Made by a program: the position numbers and the translations under genes | Part shown: positions 36,258 through 45,173 of the stretch, piece by piece | Numbering within the stretch: position 1 is the stretch's first letter | How the letters are laid out: the number at the start of each line of letters is the position of its first letter | NCBI GenBank assembly: GCA_019637555.1 | Contig: JAHBVK010000037.1 | Coordinates: 1-64,000 of the forward strand | From: Anaerolineae bacterium | GTDB taxonomy: Bacteria; Chloroflexota; Anaerolineae; Aggregatilineales; UBA2796 | Direction of reading: 5' to 3' | Length of the DNA: 64,000 nucleotides | The notes under the pieces: generated by a model | Seen by the model: the letters and a program-made list of their open reading frames with translations, nothing else | What the model was told of the DNA's origin: nothing | Database searches by the model: none

Positions 36258-36287
36258 AACAGGGGCGTGGTTAGCCACACCCCTGTT
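36258..36287 (-). terminator. Intra-operon stem-loop after the binding-protein gene
   Basis: A 13-bp stem (AACAGGGG-C-GTGG/CCAC-A-CCCCTGTT, one G-T pair on the transcript) with a 4-base loop lies between the binding-protein and permease genes on the minus strand. There is no long T run. It probably adjusts the ratio of binding protein to permease. Confidence 0.75.
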
Positions 36288-36318
36288 TGTTTCTACTTAG
36301 CTACTGGCGGGGGTAACG

Positions 36319-38082
36319 TTACGATACTGGACCAAGCGTACCATTCAGGATCAACCAGATCGCCGGATGGTCATTGCTGGGATTCTTCCAGATCGGATCG
36401 TCATCGGCGGGTACTCCGCTGATAGATTTTTCATTAAACGGTTCAACGCTCAATTCTTCATTCAGGGGAATGTACAGCATCAATTCGTTGAGGATCTTGC
36501 TGATCTCGCCCGCGTTCTTCTTCTGCTGGGCAACATCAAGACCATTGCTGACTTCGATGATCATCTGGTCAAGATTGATCGTCGTGCCGTTGTAGTCCAC
36601 TTCCTTGGTATTGAAGTGCAAACCGGGCTGGTCAGCGGTGAGTACCGTCGTCCAGCGACGGATCGGGTTGGTCAGGTTGTTGTAGGCGAAGGGAGCGCCA
36701 GCACCCCAACTCCACACCGAAAGATCGAATGTTCCGGCGAGGATATTATCGCGGGCTTCCTGCCACGGCAGAGCGCGCTCGGTAATATCGAAGCCGAATT
36801 CGTTCAACTGCGCCGTCGCATCCCGCGCTGCTGCCGCGAAGTCTGCGAAGTCCGCCGGGAAGGTGTACTCAACGCTGATCGTCGCACCACTGCTATCTGC
36901 CCACTTGCCATCGGCGTTGCGGGTATAGCCAGCAGCAGTCATCAACTCGGCTGCCTTATCCAGATCAAAAGGATATTTATTGAGCGCGTCTACGTCAGCG
37001 GCATCCAGCAAGACAGGCGTCAGACTGTCCAGAATACCGGACATATATTGGGTAGCCGCCGCACCAAGTCCAGCCGTCAGCAGCGCGTTCTGTTCGCGGT
37101 TAATGGCATAAGCCATTGCCTGACGGACTTCCTTCTTGGAGAAGATCGGTGAACTCAGGTTGAACAGCAGCACCGGACCATAACCGCGTGGCATCGCTAC
37201 CAGACGAATACCCGCAGCGGTGAAGGCATCCAGCGTCGCCGGAGGATAGACGTTGGTGGAGTGAGCCAGTTCGCCACTCAACACTAGCGGCGTGGTAACT
37301 TCCGTCTCACCAGCCCAGATTTTCAGGTCACCAAACTTGACCGAACCGGAGAAGATGCTGTTGGGCTGCCAGTGCAGGGTCATGAACGCCTCGCCGACAT
37401 CAGCCAGCGAATAGGTGTATGGACCGCTGGAGATCAATTCAGTGGGGCGGAACTCCTGTACTTTGGTGACCAGATCCTTCCATTCCTGATCGGCATTGGT
37501 CTTGCCAGCGGCAAACAATGCTTTGGCTTCTTCCGCCAGTGCGCCGTAATTGGCACGGGCAACCGTGTACTCTTTCAAGAAGAGACGTTCAGCCAGCAGC
37601 GAGGCGGCTCCATCCTTGAAGGTGTAACGGACGGTGTGGTCATCAACGGCGCTGACTTCAGTAATATAGTTGTACTGCGTCCAGCCTAACAGCCGACCAA
37701 TTGCGTAGGTGTCTACAACATCTTCGCTGGTGAAGGCATCGCCATTGCTCCACTTGGCATCAGCTTTGAAGGTGATTTCATAGGCTTTGTTGTCGTCAAC
37801 AAAACCCCATTTTTCAGCCAGCAGTGGTACATACTCATTGGTTGCCCACAGATAATAAGCAGCCTGTAGTTCTACCAATGGACGATATAGCACGCCCAGA
37901 TTGTCGTTCAAGCCACCAGTGGCAAAACTGCTCAGGTTATGCGTCCCCGGGGCTGCATAGGGCCACGTACCAAGCCATGTGCCAGTCGGCGCGGTTTGGG
38001 CATGACTGCTAGTCGATCCCGATCCTAGGGCAGTGCAGACAAAGACAAATACGAGGAGGAAGACGAGGAATTTCTTATTCAT
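36319..38082 (-). CDS. Peptide ABC transporter substrate-binding protein (SBP_bac_5)
   Basis: 587 aa with a signal peptide (MNKKFLVFLLVFVFVCTALG...). No clear lipobox is seen: the Cys lies within the hydrophobic core. The family-5 fold is evident from WGFVDDNKAYEITFKADAKWSNGDAFTSEDVVDTY and VRQAMAYAINREQ. It begins the salvage operon and would capture muropeptides or cell-wall peptides outside the membrane. GGAGAG precedes the ATG. The divergent anmK gene shares the 395-base upstream region. Confidence 0.93.
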   Translation of the reverse strand: MNKKFLVFLLVFVFVCTALGSGSTSSHAQTAPTGTWLGTWPYAAPGTHNLSSFATGGLNDNLGVLYRPLVELQAAYYLWATNEYVPLLAEKWGFVDDNKAYEITFKADAKWSNGDAFTSEDVVDTYAIGRLLGWTQYNYITEVSAVDDHTVRYTFKDGAASLLAERLFLKEYTVARANYGALAEEAKALFAAGKTNADQEWKDLVTKVQEFRPTELISSGPYTYSLADVGEAFMTLHWQPNSIFSGSVKFGDLKIWAGETEVTTPLVLSGELAHSTNVYPPATLDAFTAAGIRLVAMPRGYGPVLLFNLSSPIFSKKEVRQAMAYAINREQNALLTAGLGAAATQYMSGILDSLTPVLLDAADVDALNKYPFDLDKAAELMTAAGYTRNADGKWADSSGATISVEYTFPADFADFAAAARDATAQLNEFGFDITERALPWQEARDNILAGTFDLSVWSWGAGAPFAYNNLTNPIRRWTTVLTADQPGLHFNTKEVDYNGTTINLDQMIIEVSNGLDVAQQKKNAGEISKILNELMLYIPLNEELSVEPFNEKSISGVPADDDPIWKNPSNDHPAIWLILNGTLGPVS

Positions 38083-38477
38083 GTAAGGCTCTCCAAACTA
38101 GTTGACTTTTTGTGTGTGATGTAGTGTTTCGATGTAATCGCTCCCAGAAGCTGCAGAAATAGAACTCCTTTCGGGATTAGAGATATGGGGTTACGTTCAA
38201 TATAACCCTTGCACGCGGACAGCGCAATCAGATCGTGCGGCTTTCAACTGAATTCGGCTGATGTTGTTGCGTGCAAACCTAGAGCAGGACTTGCTTCTTG
38301 GAGTTTATGAGTGGTCTGGCAATGGGTTGATCGAAATGCCAGCCTGAACTACATTTTCTACTTTGAGCTGGTAGCAATAGCTCACGCTTTGAGCGAAACT
38401 GTTGTGTCATGGAACCACGCTGCTACAAACTACTACCAACGTCACCTTTCAAAGAGTAGAGCGTGAGTGGGAGGAAT
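38083..38477. promoter_or_regulatory. Divergent control region of the two salvage operons
   Basis: 395 bases without coding signals between the binding-protein gene (minus) and anmK (plus). A plausible plus-strand promoter is TTGATC (38327-38332), a 17-base spacer and TACATT (38350-38355). The minus-strand promoter is less clear. No inverted repeat resembling the GntR operator at 12708 was found. Confidence 0.4.
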
Positions 38478-39683
38478 ATGCACATCGTCGGCTTAATGTC
38501 CGGTACCTCGGCAGATGCAATTGATGCGGCGCTTTGCGACATCACCGGTACACCCCCTCTGCTCAATGCGCGCCTCCTCCACGCCATTACCTATGCCTAT
38601 CCTGATGGCTTCCAAAAGCGGATTCTGGATGCCTGCCTACCAGCACTGAGCCATGTGGATACGCTGTGTCAGCTAAACTTCGATATGGGTGAGCTTTTCG
38701 CGGCTGCCGCACTTCAGGTTATTAAAGAGGCTGGCTTGAATCCCTCGGAGATCGACCTAATTGGTTCGCATGGTCAAACGGTCTGGCATATGGTGCAGCC
38801 TGATGGTGCTGTTAGCGCAACCCTGCAGGTCGGCGAAGCGGCGCTCATCGCCGAGCGTACCGGAATCACCACGGTGAGCAACTTCCGCCCCCGCGATATT
38901 GCGGCAGGAGGGCAAGGCGCACCACTGACAGGCTACGCCGATTGGCTGCTCCTAAGGCATCCTACGAAGTGGCGTGCCATTCAGAATATCGGTGGAATAG
39001 GCAATGTGACCTTTCTGCCGCCGCTCTCGGATACGACTAGTTTGCCGCTTGCGTTCGATACAGGTCCCGGAAATGCACTGATTGATTCCGCGATGACGAT
39101 CATTTCTGACGGCAAGTTGAGCTACGATCAGGATGGGCAGCTTGCCAAGCAGGGGCGCATAGATGAGGAGTGGCTGGAAACTCTTGCCACACACCCGTAT
39201 TTTGAGGTGAAGCCACCGAAAACAACGGGGCGAGAATTGTTCGGGATGCCGCTGGCGGCTCAGCTTGTTCGTGAGGGTCAGCAGCGTGGCTTGGATGCTG
39301 GTAGTATCGTAGCCACAATCACGGCGCTCACGGCGGTCAGCATCTTTGATTCATATCAACGCTTCGCACCTGCAGCGGTTAGCGAGGTGATTCTGGGCGG
39401 TGGCGGGGCGCACAACCCATCGCTGATCGGCTTGCTGCAGAGTTTGCTGCCGTTAGGGAAAGTGCTGACTCATGAGGATGTCGGACTAGACAGTGACAAT
39501 AAGGAAGCGCTCGTTTTCGCCTTACTGGCGCACGAAACATGGCACAATCGTTCCGGCAATTTACCTACCCTGACCGGGGCGAAATATCCTGTCGTGCTCG
39601 GTCAGATCACCCCGGGAAGCAACTATCTCGATCTGATCAAGAGGACGTGGTGCTCCCCTGCCAGCGGAGATTCGGCGGAGTAG
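38478..39683 (+). CDS. anmK: Anhydro-N-acetylmuramic acid kinase
   Basis: 401 aa. AnmK hydrolyses the 1,6-anhydro bond and phosphorylates to give MurNAc-6-P, the MurQ substrate. Visible motifs are GLMSGTSADAIDAAL (Ala in place of the commoner Gly after Asp), GSHGQTVWH (about 96-104), and FDTGPGNALID. I start at the ATG at 38478, right before the conserved HIVGLMSGTS; GGGAGG is close upstream, and an in-frame GTG at 38463 is an alternative. Its presence means anhydro-muropeptides made by lytic transglycosylases are also salvaged. Confidence 0.96.
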   Translation: MHIVGLMSGTSADAIDAALCDITGTPPLLNARLLHAITYAYPDGFQKRILDACLPALSHVDTLCQLNFDMGELFAAAALQVIKEAGLNPSEIDLIGSHGQTVWHMVQPDGAVSATLQVGEAALIAERTGITTVSNFRPRDIAAGGQGAPLTGYADWLLLRHPTKWRAIQNIGGIGNVTFLPPLSDTTSLPLAFDTGPGNALIDSAMTIISDGKLSYDQDGQLAKQGRIDEEWLETLATHPYFEVKPPKTTGRELFGMPLAAQLVREGQQRGLDAGSIVATITALTAVSIFDSYQRFAPAAVSEVILGGGGAHNPSLIGLLQSLLPLGKVLTHEDVGLDSDNKEALVFALLAHETWHNRSGNLPTLTGAKYPVVLGQITPGSNYLDLIKRTWCSPASGDSAE

Positions 39684-39717
39684 TGGAATTTTTGCTTGTA
39701 TTTGTTAACATGTAACC

Positions 39718-40221
39718 ATGCACAACATCACCGCCTCACCATCGATTCGTGCCATGACCCCCATGGATATTCCCATCGTTGCCAGTTGGATGACGACACT
39801 CCCCCTGTGGCAGCGCTACTCCCTCACCGAGGAAAAAGCCATCCGGCAGTTTGAACGTGCGTTACTTCGTCAGGACAGCATATTTGTCGCGGATTGCGAC
39901 AATGGTCAGCAGCGCGATCAAGCGTGTGGCTTCGCTTGGTGCGTCGCAGACGGTGCATTTGCTCGCAGTATGTACTTGCGACAGATTGGTGTCCGGCAAG
40001 ATCAGGCGAAACGCGGTGTTGGTTCTGCATTACTGGATGCCGTTGAACAAGCTGCACGTAACGGTAGCGGTGACCTTTTCCTACTCGTCTCGGACTTCAA
40101 CCAGAAAGCACAAGCTTTTTACCAGAGGCACGGTTACCACCAGATCGGCGCAGTTCCCGGTTATATCTTGCCCGATGTGACCGAGTTGTTATATTGGAAA
40201 CAGCTTAGTCGGCAGCAGTAA
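39718..40221 (+). CDS. GNAT-family N-acetyltransferase (salvage region)
   Basis: 167 aa. The acetyl-CoA loop is QDQAKRGVGSALLDAVEQAA (about 98-117), followed by LFLLVSDFNQKAQAFYQRHGYHQIG, the classic end of the GNAT fold. It lies between anmK and the second peptide-binding protein, 34 bases after anmK. Neighbouring genes suggest a cell-wall amino-sugar or peptide substrate, but this is inference. Confidence 0.88.
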   Translation: MHNITASPSIRAMTPMDIPIVASWMTTLPLWQRYSLTEEKAIRQFERALLRQDSIFVADCDNGQQRDQACGFAWCVADGAFARSMYLRQIGVRQDQAKRGVGSALLDAVEQAARNGSGDLFLLVSDFNQKAQAFYQRHGYHQIGAVPGYILPDVTELLYWKQLSRQQ

Positions 40222-40264
40222 TAGTATCGGCTTCCCAAACTCACTTTTTCAGAAGGAGTCATTT

Positions 40265-41794
40265 ATGAACAAGATAGTACGTTTGATTGCCGTGCTGGTT
40301 TTGTTGGCACTACTTAGTAGCGCAATTGCCCCAGCGCAGGCACAGAGCGGCAATGTGCTCGTGATGGCACGCGCCGCCGACACTACGGGGCTTGATCCGC
40401 ATACGCAGACAGCCTTTGCCTCTTTACGTCTCCTCGAACTGATTTACGAACCGTTGGTCAGTCTTGATGCTAATCTGAACATCGTACCCGATCTAGCGGA
40501 GAGCTGGACGTTCTCGGATGATGCCAAGACTCTGACCATGCAACTGCGTAAGGGCGTCAAATTCCACGACGGATCGGACTTCACTTCGGCAGATGTGAAG
40601 GCTACCTTCGAACGCATTTTGAAGGAAGAAACGGGTGCTGCTGGTCGAGCCAACTTCACCAGCATCGAGTCGATTGATACACCGGACGATGCCACAGTGG
40701 TGTTCAACTTAAACACTGCTGATGTCCCGTTATTGGCGGCGATGTCTAGTTTGAACGCGGCAATCGTCTCCTCTGAAGCGGCTGAAAGTGGCGACTTCAC
40801 GAGCACAGCCAACGGAACCGGACCATTCAAACTGGAAAGCTGGGTTCCTGATGACAAAACCGTCCTCACTGCCAATACAGACTGGTGGGGAGATGGTCCC
40901 TTTGTAGATGGTGTCGAGATCCGCATCATCCCCGACGAATCTTCGATCCTCGCGGCACTGCGGGCGGGCGAAATCGACTTTGCTATCCTCAACGATCCGC
41001 TGGTGGCGACCTTACTTATTGACGACAGTACGGTAACGCTGAACAAAGTTCCGGCGATTGCCTACCATGTATTCCAATTGAATGCGAGCCGTCCTCCGAT
41101 GGACAAGCTGGAAGTGCGCCAGGCAATGTCCTGCGCCATTGATCGTCAAGAGGTGTTGGATACTGCCTCGCTTGGCTACGGCACTGTGACCGGACCTCTA
41201 ACCATACCGTCTTATAATGTCCCGCTGGATCAGTATTTCTGCTATCAGAAGGATGTGGCAAAGGCGAAGGAATTACTGGCTAAGGCTGGTGAATCTGCTG
41301 GCTTTACCCTGAAAGTTATCGCCGCCTCGGCTGAACCTCCTACGGCTATCTCTGAAGCGCAGAGTATCCAATCGCAGCTTGCGGAAATAGGCATCACCCT
41401 TGAGATCGAGCCGCTAGAACTCAACACTTACGTTGATCGCTGGCTGAAGGGCGATTTCGACACAGCAGTGGCGCTCAATGGCGGTCGTCCTGATCCTTAT
41501 ACGATGTATGCGCGTTATTGGACGAAGGCTGGCAACTTGCAGGTTGTCGCTAACTACATCGATGATACGCTGGACAGCTTGATGGCACAGGGGCGCGCAG
41601 AAACCGATCCGGCGAAGCGCTACGAGATCTTTGCTGAATTCCAGAAACACCTTGTTGAGGTCGCCCCCTGGATCTGGTTGTACAACGACTTTGAATATAC
41701 CGCGCAGCAAAAGTATGTCTCCGGGTTTGTCCCCATGCCGACCGACGCATTGACTTCCTTCAGTGCGGTAAAACTGGAAGGTAAGTCTAGCTAA
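40265..41794 (+). CDS. Second peptide ABC transporter substrate-binding protein
   Basis: 509 aa of family 5. Signal peptide at residues 1-27 (VLVLLALLSSAIAPAQAQS). The mature part shows LDPHTQTAFASLRLLELIYEPLV, VPDLAESWTFSDDAKTLTMQLRKGVKFHDG and VRQAMSCAIDRQ. AGAAGGAG precedes the ATG. It supplies the permease pair at 41891-43754. It differs clearly from the 587-aa protein at 36319, so the two importers probably favour different ligands. Confidence 0.94.
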   Translation: MNKIVRLIAVLVLLALLSSAIAPAQAQSGNVLVMARAADTTGLDPHTQTAFASLRLLELIYEPLVSLDANLNIVPDLAESWTFSDDAKTLTMQLRKGVKFHDGSDFTSADVKATFERILKEETGAAGRANFTSIESIDTPDDATVVFNLNTADVPLLAAMSSLNAAIVSSEAAESGDFTSTANGTGPFKLESWVPDDKTVLTANTDWWGDGPFVDGVEIRIIPDESSILAALRAGEIDFAILNDPLVATLLIDDSTVTLNKVPAIAYHVFQLNASRPPMDKLEVRQAMSCAIDRQEVLDTASLGYGTVTGPLTIPSYNVPLDQYFCYQKDVAKAKELLAKAGESAGFTLKVIAASAEPPTAISEAQSIQSQLAEIGITLEIEPLELNTYVDRWLKGDFDTAVALNGGRPDPYTMYARYWTKAGNLQVVANYIDDTLDSLMAQGRAETDPAKRYEIFAEFQKHLVEVAPWIWLYNDFEYTAQQKYVSGFVPMPTDALTSFSAVKLEGKSS

Positions 41795-41840
41795 CGGTTC
41801 AAACACCGATAGCCCAATGCTATCTACCCTGATGTTGTTA

Positions 41841-41864
41841 CCTGTGGAGCTGAAGCTCCACAGG
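41841..41864. repeat. Palindrome CCTGTGGAGCT-GA-AGCTCCACAGG
   Basis: An 11-bp perfect stem with a two-base loop lies between the binding-protein and OppB genes. It shares the GGAGCT/AGCTCC core with 7823-7840. It is probably a dispersed element that also works as an intra-operon hairpin. Confidence 0.85.
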
Positions 41865-41890
41865 TAAATCCAATCCGCAGGTAATAATTC

Positions 41891-42856
41891 ATGTTTGGTT
41901 ATCTGCTGCGACGTCTGATCATCCTCGTCCCCACTTTAATCGGCGTTTCGCTGTTAATCTTCTTGGCTATCCGCAGCATTCCGGGTGACCAGATCACCGC
42001 GACGCTGGGCACAGAAGCTGGCATGCTGACACCCGCACAGCGCGACTCCTTAAGACGCTACTACGGGTTGGATCGCCCTGTGGTGGAACAATATTTTTAC
42101 TGGATCGGTGAGGCGGCGCGTGGCAATCTAGGCTACTCAATCCGCAATGGTAAGCCTGTGTTGGAGCTAATCCTTGAGCGCTTTCCGCTGACGCTGGAAC
42201 TCGCGCTGCTGGCTATCATCATCGCCCTTGTAGTTGGCATTCCACTGGGGCTTCTGTCCGCCGTTCGGCACAATTCAATCCTCGATCTGTTCGGACGCCT
42301 ATTCGCTCTTTTAGGCTTGGCTATGCCCAGCTTTCTGGTCGGCACACTGATCATCTACATACTCTCGGTCTACTTCAAACTAATGCCGAACGCGGGTGAT
42401 TACGTAAGCCCTGCCGAAGACTTGCGGCGCAATCTCGGTCAGTTGATCTTCCCCGCAATTACGCTTGGCTTCGCTTTTTCAGCATCGGTGATGCGTGCTA
42501 CGCGCTCTTCTATGCTCGAAGTTCTGCGCGATGATTATATTCGCACTGCCCGCAGCAAAGGGTTGCCGGAACCCCGCGTGATCACCCGCCATGCACTAAG
42601 GAATGCCCTGATTCCCGTGATCACCCTGATCGGAATCGAGATGGGCTACTTGCTTGGCGGGACGTTTATCGTGGAGACCTTATTCGCCTTGCCCGGCTTA
42701 GGACGCTTGCTGGTTAACGCGATTTCGCAACGCGAATATGCGCTTGTGCAAGGAGCCGTGCTGTTTATTGCTCTGAATTTCGGTATTGTTAACTTACTTG
42801 TCGATCTACTCTATGTAGTTATCGACCCCCGGATTTCCTATGACCACGCATCTTAG
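41891..42856 (+). CDS. Peptide ABC permease (OppB/DppB-like), second system
   Basis: 321 aa, standard length. N-terminal LLRRLIILVPTLIGVSLLIFLAIRSIPGD, then YGLDRPVVEQYFYWIGEAARGNLGYS, and EAA loop TARSKGLPEPRVITRHALRNALIPV are typical of OppB/DppB. It overlaps the OppC gene by 17 bases. No ATPase gene follows. Confidence 0.95.
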   Translation: MFGYLLRRLIILVPTLIGVSLLIFLAIRSIPGDQITATLGTEAGMLTPAQRDSLRRYYGLDRPVVEQYFYWIGEAARGNLGYSIRNGKPVLELILERFPLTLELALLAIIIALVVGIPLGLLSAVRHNSILDLFGRLFALLGLAMPSFLVGTLIIYILSVYFKLMPNAGDYVSPAEDLRRNLGQLIFPAITLGFAFSASVMRATRSSMLEVLRDDYIRTARSKGLPEPRVITRHALRNALIPVITLIGIEMGYLLGGTFIVETLFALPGLGRLLVNAISQREYALVQGAVLFIALNFGIVNLLVDLLYVVIDPRISYDHAS

Positions 42857-43754
42857 TTCTGAACCAGCATCAGTGTCGCTGTTGACAACCAGCCAAATGC
42901 GCAAAGAGCAATGGTTCCTAGCCACCTTGCGTCGATTAGTGCGCAATCTCAGCGGCATTGTTGGATTGCTGCTAGTTACCTTCTTTTTGCTCACTGGTGT
43001 GCTCGGTTCACTAGGAATAACACCTTATCCGTCAGTCGAGCAGCATCCGCGAGATCGCTTGCAGGCACCAAGTGCCAAGTATCTATTGGGCACCGACCTG
43101 TTCGGGCGCGATCTTGCCAGCCGCATTATGGAAGGAGCGGGCAACTCCTTGCAGGTAGCACTGCTTTCCGTTGCTGTGTCTGCTTCGGTTGGCATCATCA
43201 TCGGGATGATAGCGGGTTTCACTGGCGGCGGCATCGATACAATGCTCATGCGGCTGATGGACGTGCTTTTTGCCTTCCCCGCGCTGCTGTTGGCACTCAT
43301 TGTGATCACCGTGCGAGGACCGGGTTTGGTGAATACGGCGCTCGCCATCGCCATCGTTTACATGCCGATCTTTGCCCGTGTCGCCAGAGCACCGGTACTG
43401 GTTGCCAAGGAACTCGACTATGTCTTAGCCGCTCGCTGCATTGGGATGAAGCCAGCGCAACTACTGATCCGTCATATCCTGCCTAACGTCATCGCCCCAT
43501 TAATCGTACAGATTAGTCTGGCGCTGTCTTGGTCACTGCTGACGGAAGCTGGTCTGAGCTTCCTTGGCTTGGGGACGCCACCCCCTGCCGCCTCTTGGGG
43601 CTTGATGTTGAGCGAAAGTAGAGGCATTGCGGAACGCGCGCCGTGGCTGATGCTCTATCCGGGGATAGCGATACTCTTGGGGGTACTTGGTTTCAACCTG
43701 CTTGGAGATGGGCTGCGGGATACTCTCGATCCGCGCCTATACAAGTCAAAATAG
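42840..43754 (+). CDS. Peptide ABC permease (OppC/DppC-like), second system
   Basis: 304 aa. After a short polar N-terminus, the sequence has the usual DppC features: LGTDLFGRDLASRIMEGAGNSLQV, membrane helices with IIIGMIAGFTGG, and EAA loop AARCIGMKPAQLLIRHILPNVIAP. It lacks the N-terminal membrane extension seen in the other OppC (33902). It is the last gene of the plus-strand set; a GCGCGAG/CTCGCGC hairpin overlaps its stop. Confidence 0.95.
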   Translation: MTTHLSSEPASVSLLTTSQMRKEQWFLATLRRLVRNLSGIVGLLLVTFFLLTGVLGSLGITPYPSVEQHPRDRLQAPSAKYLLGTDLFGRDLASRIMEGAGNSLQVALLSVAVSASVGIIIGMIAGFTGGGIDTMLMRLMDVLFAFPALLLALIVITVRGPGLVNTALAIAIVYMPIFARVARAPVLVAKELDYVLAARCIGMKPAQLLIRHILPNVIAPLIVQISLALSWSLLTEAGLSFLGLGTPPPAASWGLMLSESRGIAERAPWLMLYPGIAILLGVLGFNLLGDGLRDTLDPRLYKSK

Positions 43755-43772
43755 CGCGAGATTGGCTCGCGC
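43754..43772 (+). terminator. Hairpin at the end of the second importer operon
   Basis: A 7-bp perfect stem (GCGCGAG/CTCGCGC) with a 5-base loop begins at the last base of the stop codon. No T tract is present, so it may protect the transcript end or terminate weakly. Confidence 0.5.
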
Positions 43773-44133
43773 AGGCAGAATGATTTGTTGAGGTTGAGTT
43801 GATTGTCAGGGTGCAAATCGAGACGGGGACGATGTAGTCCTTTTAGTCGCGAGCAGAAATGGTATGCGACGCTCTTGCACTTGCTATTTCTAATGTTTCA
43901 AAGCCTGACATTGGACGTGTCTTTGTCAATATCGCCACAATGTTTTGCACCATATATTGATAGTGCCTCTCTGAGTAACGCACATGCTCGTCGTTGGACG
44001 TTCTGTCCTTAACGTCCAGCCAACCCGATTGATTGTCTGTTTTCTGGCGCACCGCCAACTGGCGAATTGTCCGCTTGAAACTACTGACAATCAGGATTAG
44101 CACTCCTATATTAGAGGTGCACCAGCCCGTGCT
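43773..44133. other. Non-coding stretch with hairpins
   Basis: About 360 bases without a convincing gene. An 8-bp perfect hairpin TGGACGTT/AACGTCCA (43995-44018) and a short CGCCA/TGGCG palindrome further on are the only structures noticed. It is somewhat AT-richer than its surroundings and may hold the 3' end of the response-regulator transcript. Confidence 0.5.
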
Positions 44134-44772
44134 TCAGCGAGAGAAAACAGCTTCCGTCCGGCTGGAAACGCCTAGCTTCGAGAAGGCGCTGTTAAGATGA
44201 TTCTTGACGGTAGCAACGCTGATCGTGAGCTTGCGTGCAATATCGGCATTGGCGAGACCTTGCGCCAATAGACTGAGGATTTCCCGTTCGCGATAGGTGA
44301 GATCCGCGCCGACCTGCTGCGGTTTGGCGACGGACTGCATCATCACGCGAATGACCTCGGTATCCATGTATGGTTTACCATCCAACACCTGATAGATAAC
44401 CTCGAAAAGCTCCTGCTGCGAGAGCGTTTTCAGCAGATAGGCGCTGACGCCAACCTCGACGGCTGTGCGCACCAGTTCAGCATCATAGTAATTGCTCAGG
44501 ATAATAATCTTGGCATCAGGATGTCGGCTGTAAATTGCCCTCGCTGCTTCCAGCCCGTTTCCCTTACCAATGCGAACATCCATGATCACAACGTCAGGTT
44601 GAATTCGTTCGTAGTCCTCAATGGCTTGCCCCACGTCTGCGTTTTCGCCGACAACCCTGAACTCGTCAAAACTTTCCAGTATGGTGCGCAGTCCCAAACG
44701 TACAACGAGTTGGTCATCTACAATCTGGAGACGCACAGGCGGGGCGTGGGTGGTGGATGGAGAGAGTGTCAT
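44134..44772 (-). CDS. NarL/FixJ-type response regulator
   Basis: 212 aa from the ATG at 44772 (AAGGAC upstream; a longer frame opens with TTG at 44814). The receiver domain (about 13-130) has the acidic pair in IVDDQ, phospho-acceptor Asp65 in VIMDVR and the conserved Lys in LLKTLS. The C-terminal LuxR helix-turn-helix (about 148-208) contains LTYREREILSLLAQGLANADIARKLTISVATVKNHL. It diverges from the archaellum genes across a shared promoter region and may control them. No cognate kinase is adjacent; the kinases at 56717 and 59018 are candidates. Confidence 0.93.
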   Translation of the reverse strand: MTLSPSTTHAPPVRLQIVDDQLVVRLGLRTILESFDEFRVVGENADVGQAIEDYERIQPDVVIMDVRIGKGNGLEAARAIYSRHPDAKIIILSNYYDAELVRTAVEVGVSAYLLKTLSQQELFEVIYQVLDGKPYMDTEVIRVMMQSVAKPQQVGADLTYREREILSLLAQGLANADIARKLTISVATVKNHLNSAFSKLGVSSRTEAVFSR

Positions 44773-44876
44773 GCCCAAGTGTCCTTGATGTAATGCCGAT
44801 AGTGAGCCACTCAATGGAATCGCTGGCAGTGAAACCTATTACGCTGGTTCATAATAACTAGCCAACATTGCATCCT

Positions 44877-44913
44877 ATTATACATTGATAAAGCATTGTG
44901 GATCGCATATGGT
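44877..44913. promoter_or_regulatory. Divergent promoters of the regulator and the archaellum region
   Basis: Plus strand: -35 TTGATA (44885-44890), a 17-base spacer and -10 TATGGT (44908-44913), start near 44920. Minus strand: a perfect TATAAT (44877-44882) for the response regulator, about 100 bases before its ATG, but with a poor -35. The two overlap, so transcription in the two directions may be mutually exclusive. Confidence 0.5.
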
Positions 44914-45010
44914 CTTACAAGAAAATAACACTTATCTCTCAGGAATTAATGATTTGAGACTTCTGTAACGTGTCCCCACGCGTGTGACTACGCCAGCTAG
45001 CTAACCCCAT

Positions 45011-45038
45011 ATAGGAAATAAGTTCTACTTTTTCCTAT
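45011..45038. promoter_or_regulatory. Inverted repeat ATAGGAAA...TTTCCTAT
   Basis: An 8-bp perfect inverted repeat with a 12-base spacer in the leader upstream of the small membrane peptide, followed by a run of six T after three bases. It could be a regulator binding site or a weak early terminator. It lies within the 401-base gap 44773-45173, which otherwise shows no gene. Confidence 0.4.
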
Positions 45039-45173
45039 GCCTTTTTTCTGTGAAGAAATACATCTTCCCTATCATGACCCGATTTCTAAATGCTTGTACT
45101 CTATCTACAAGTTCGCGGCACAAAGGGTGCGAAGCGAAAAAGTAGGCAAGGACAAGTAAGGGAAGTTACCAAC

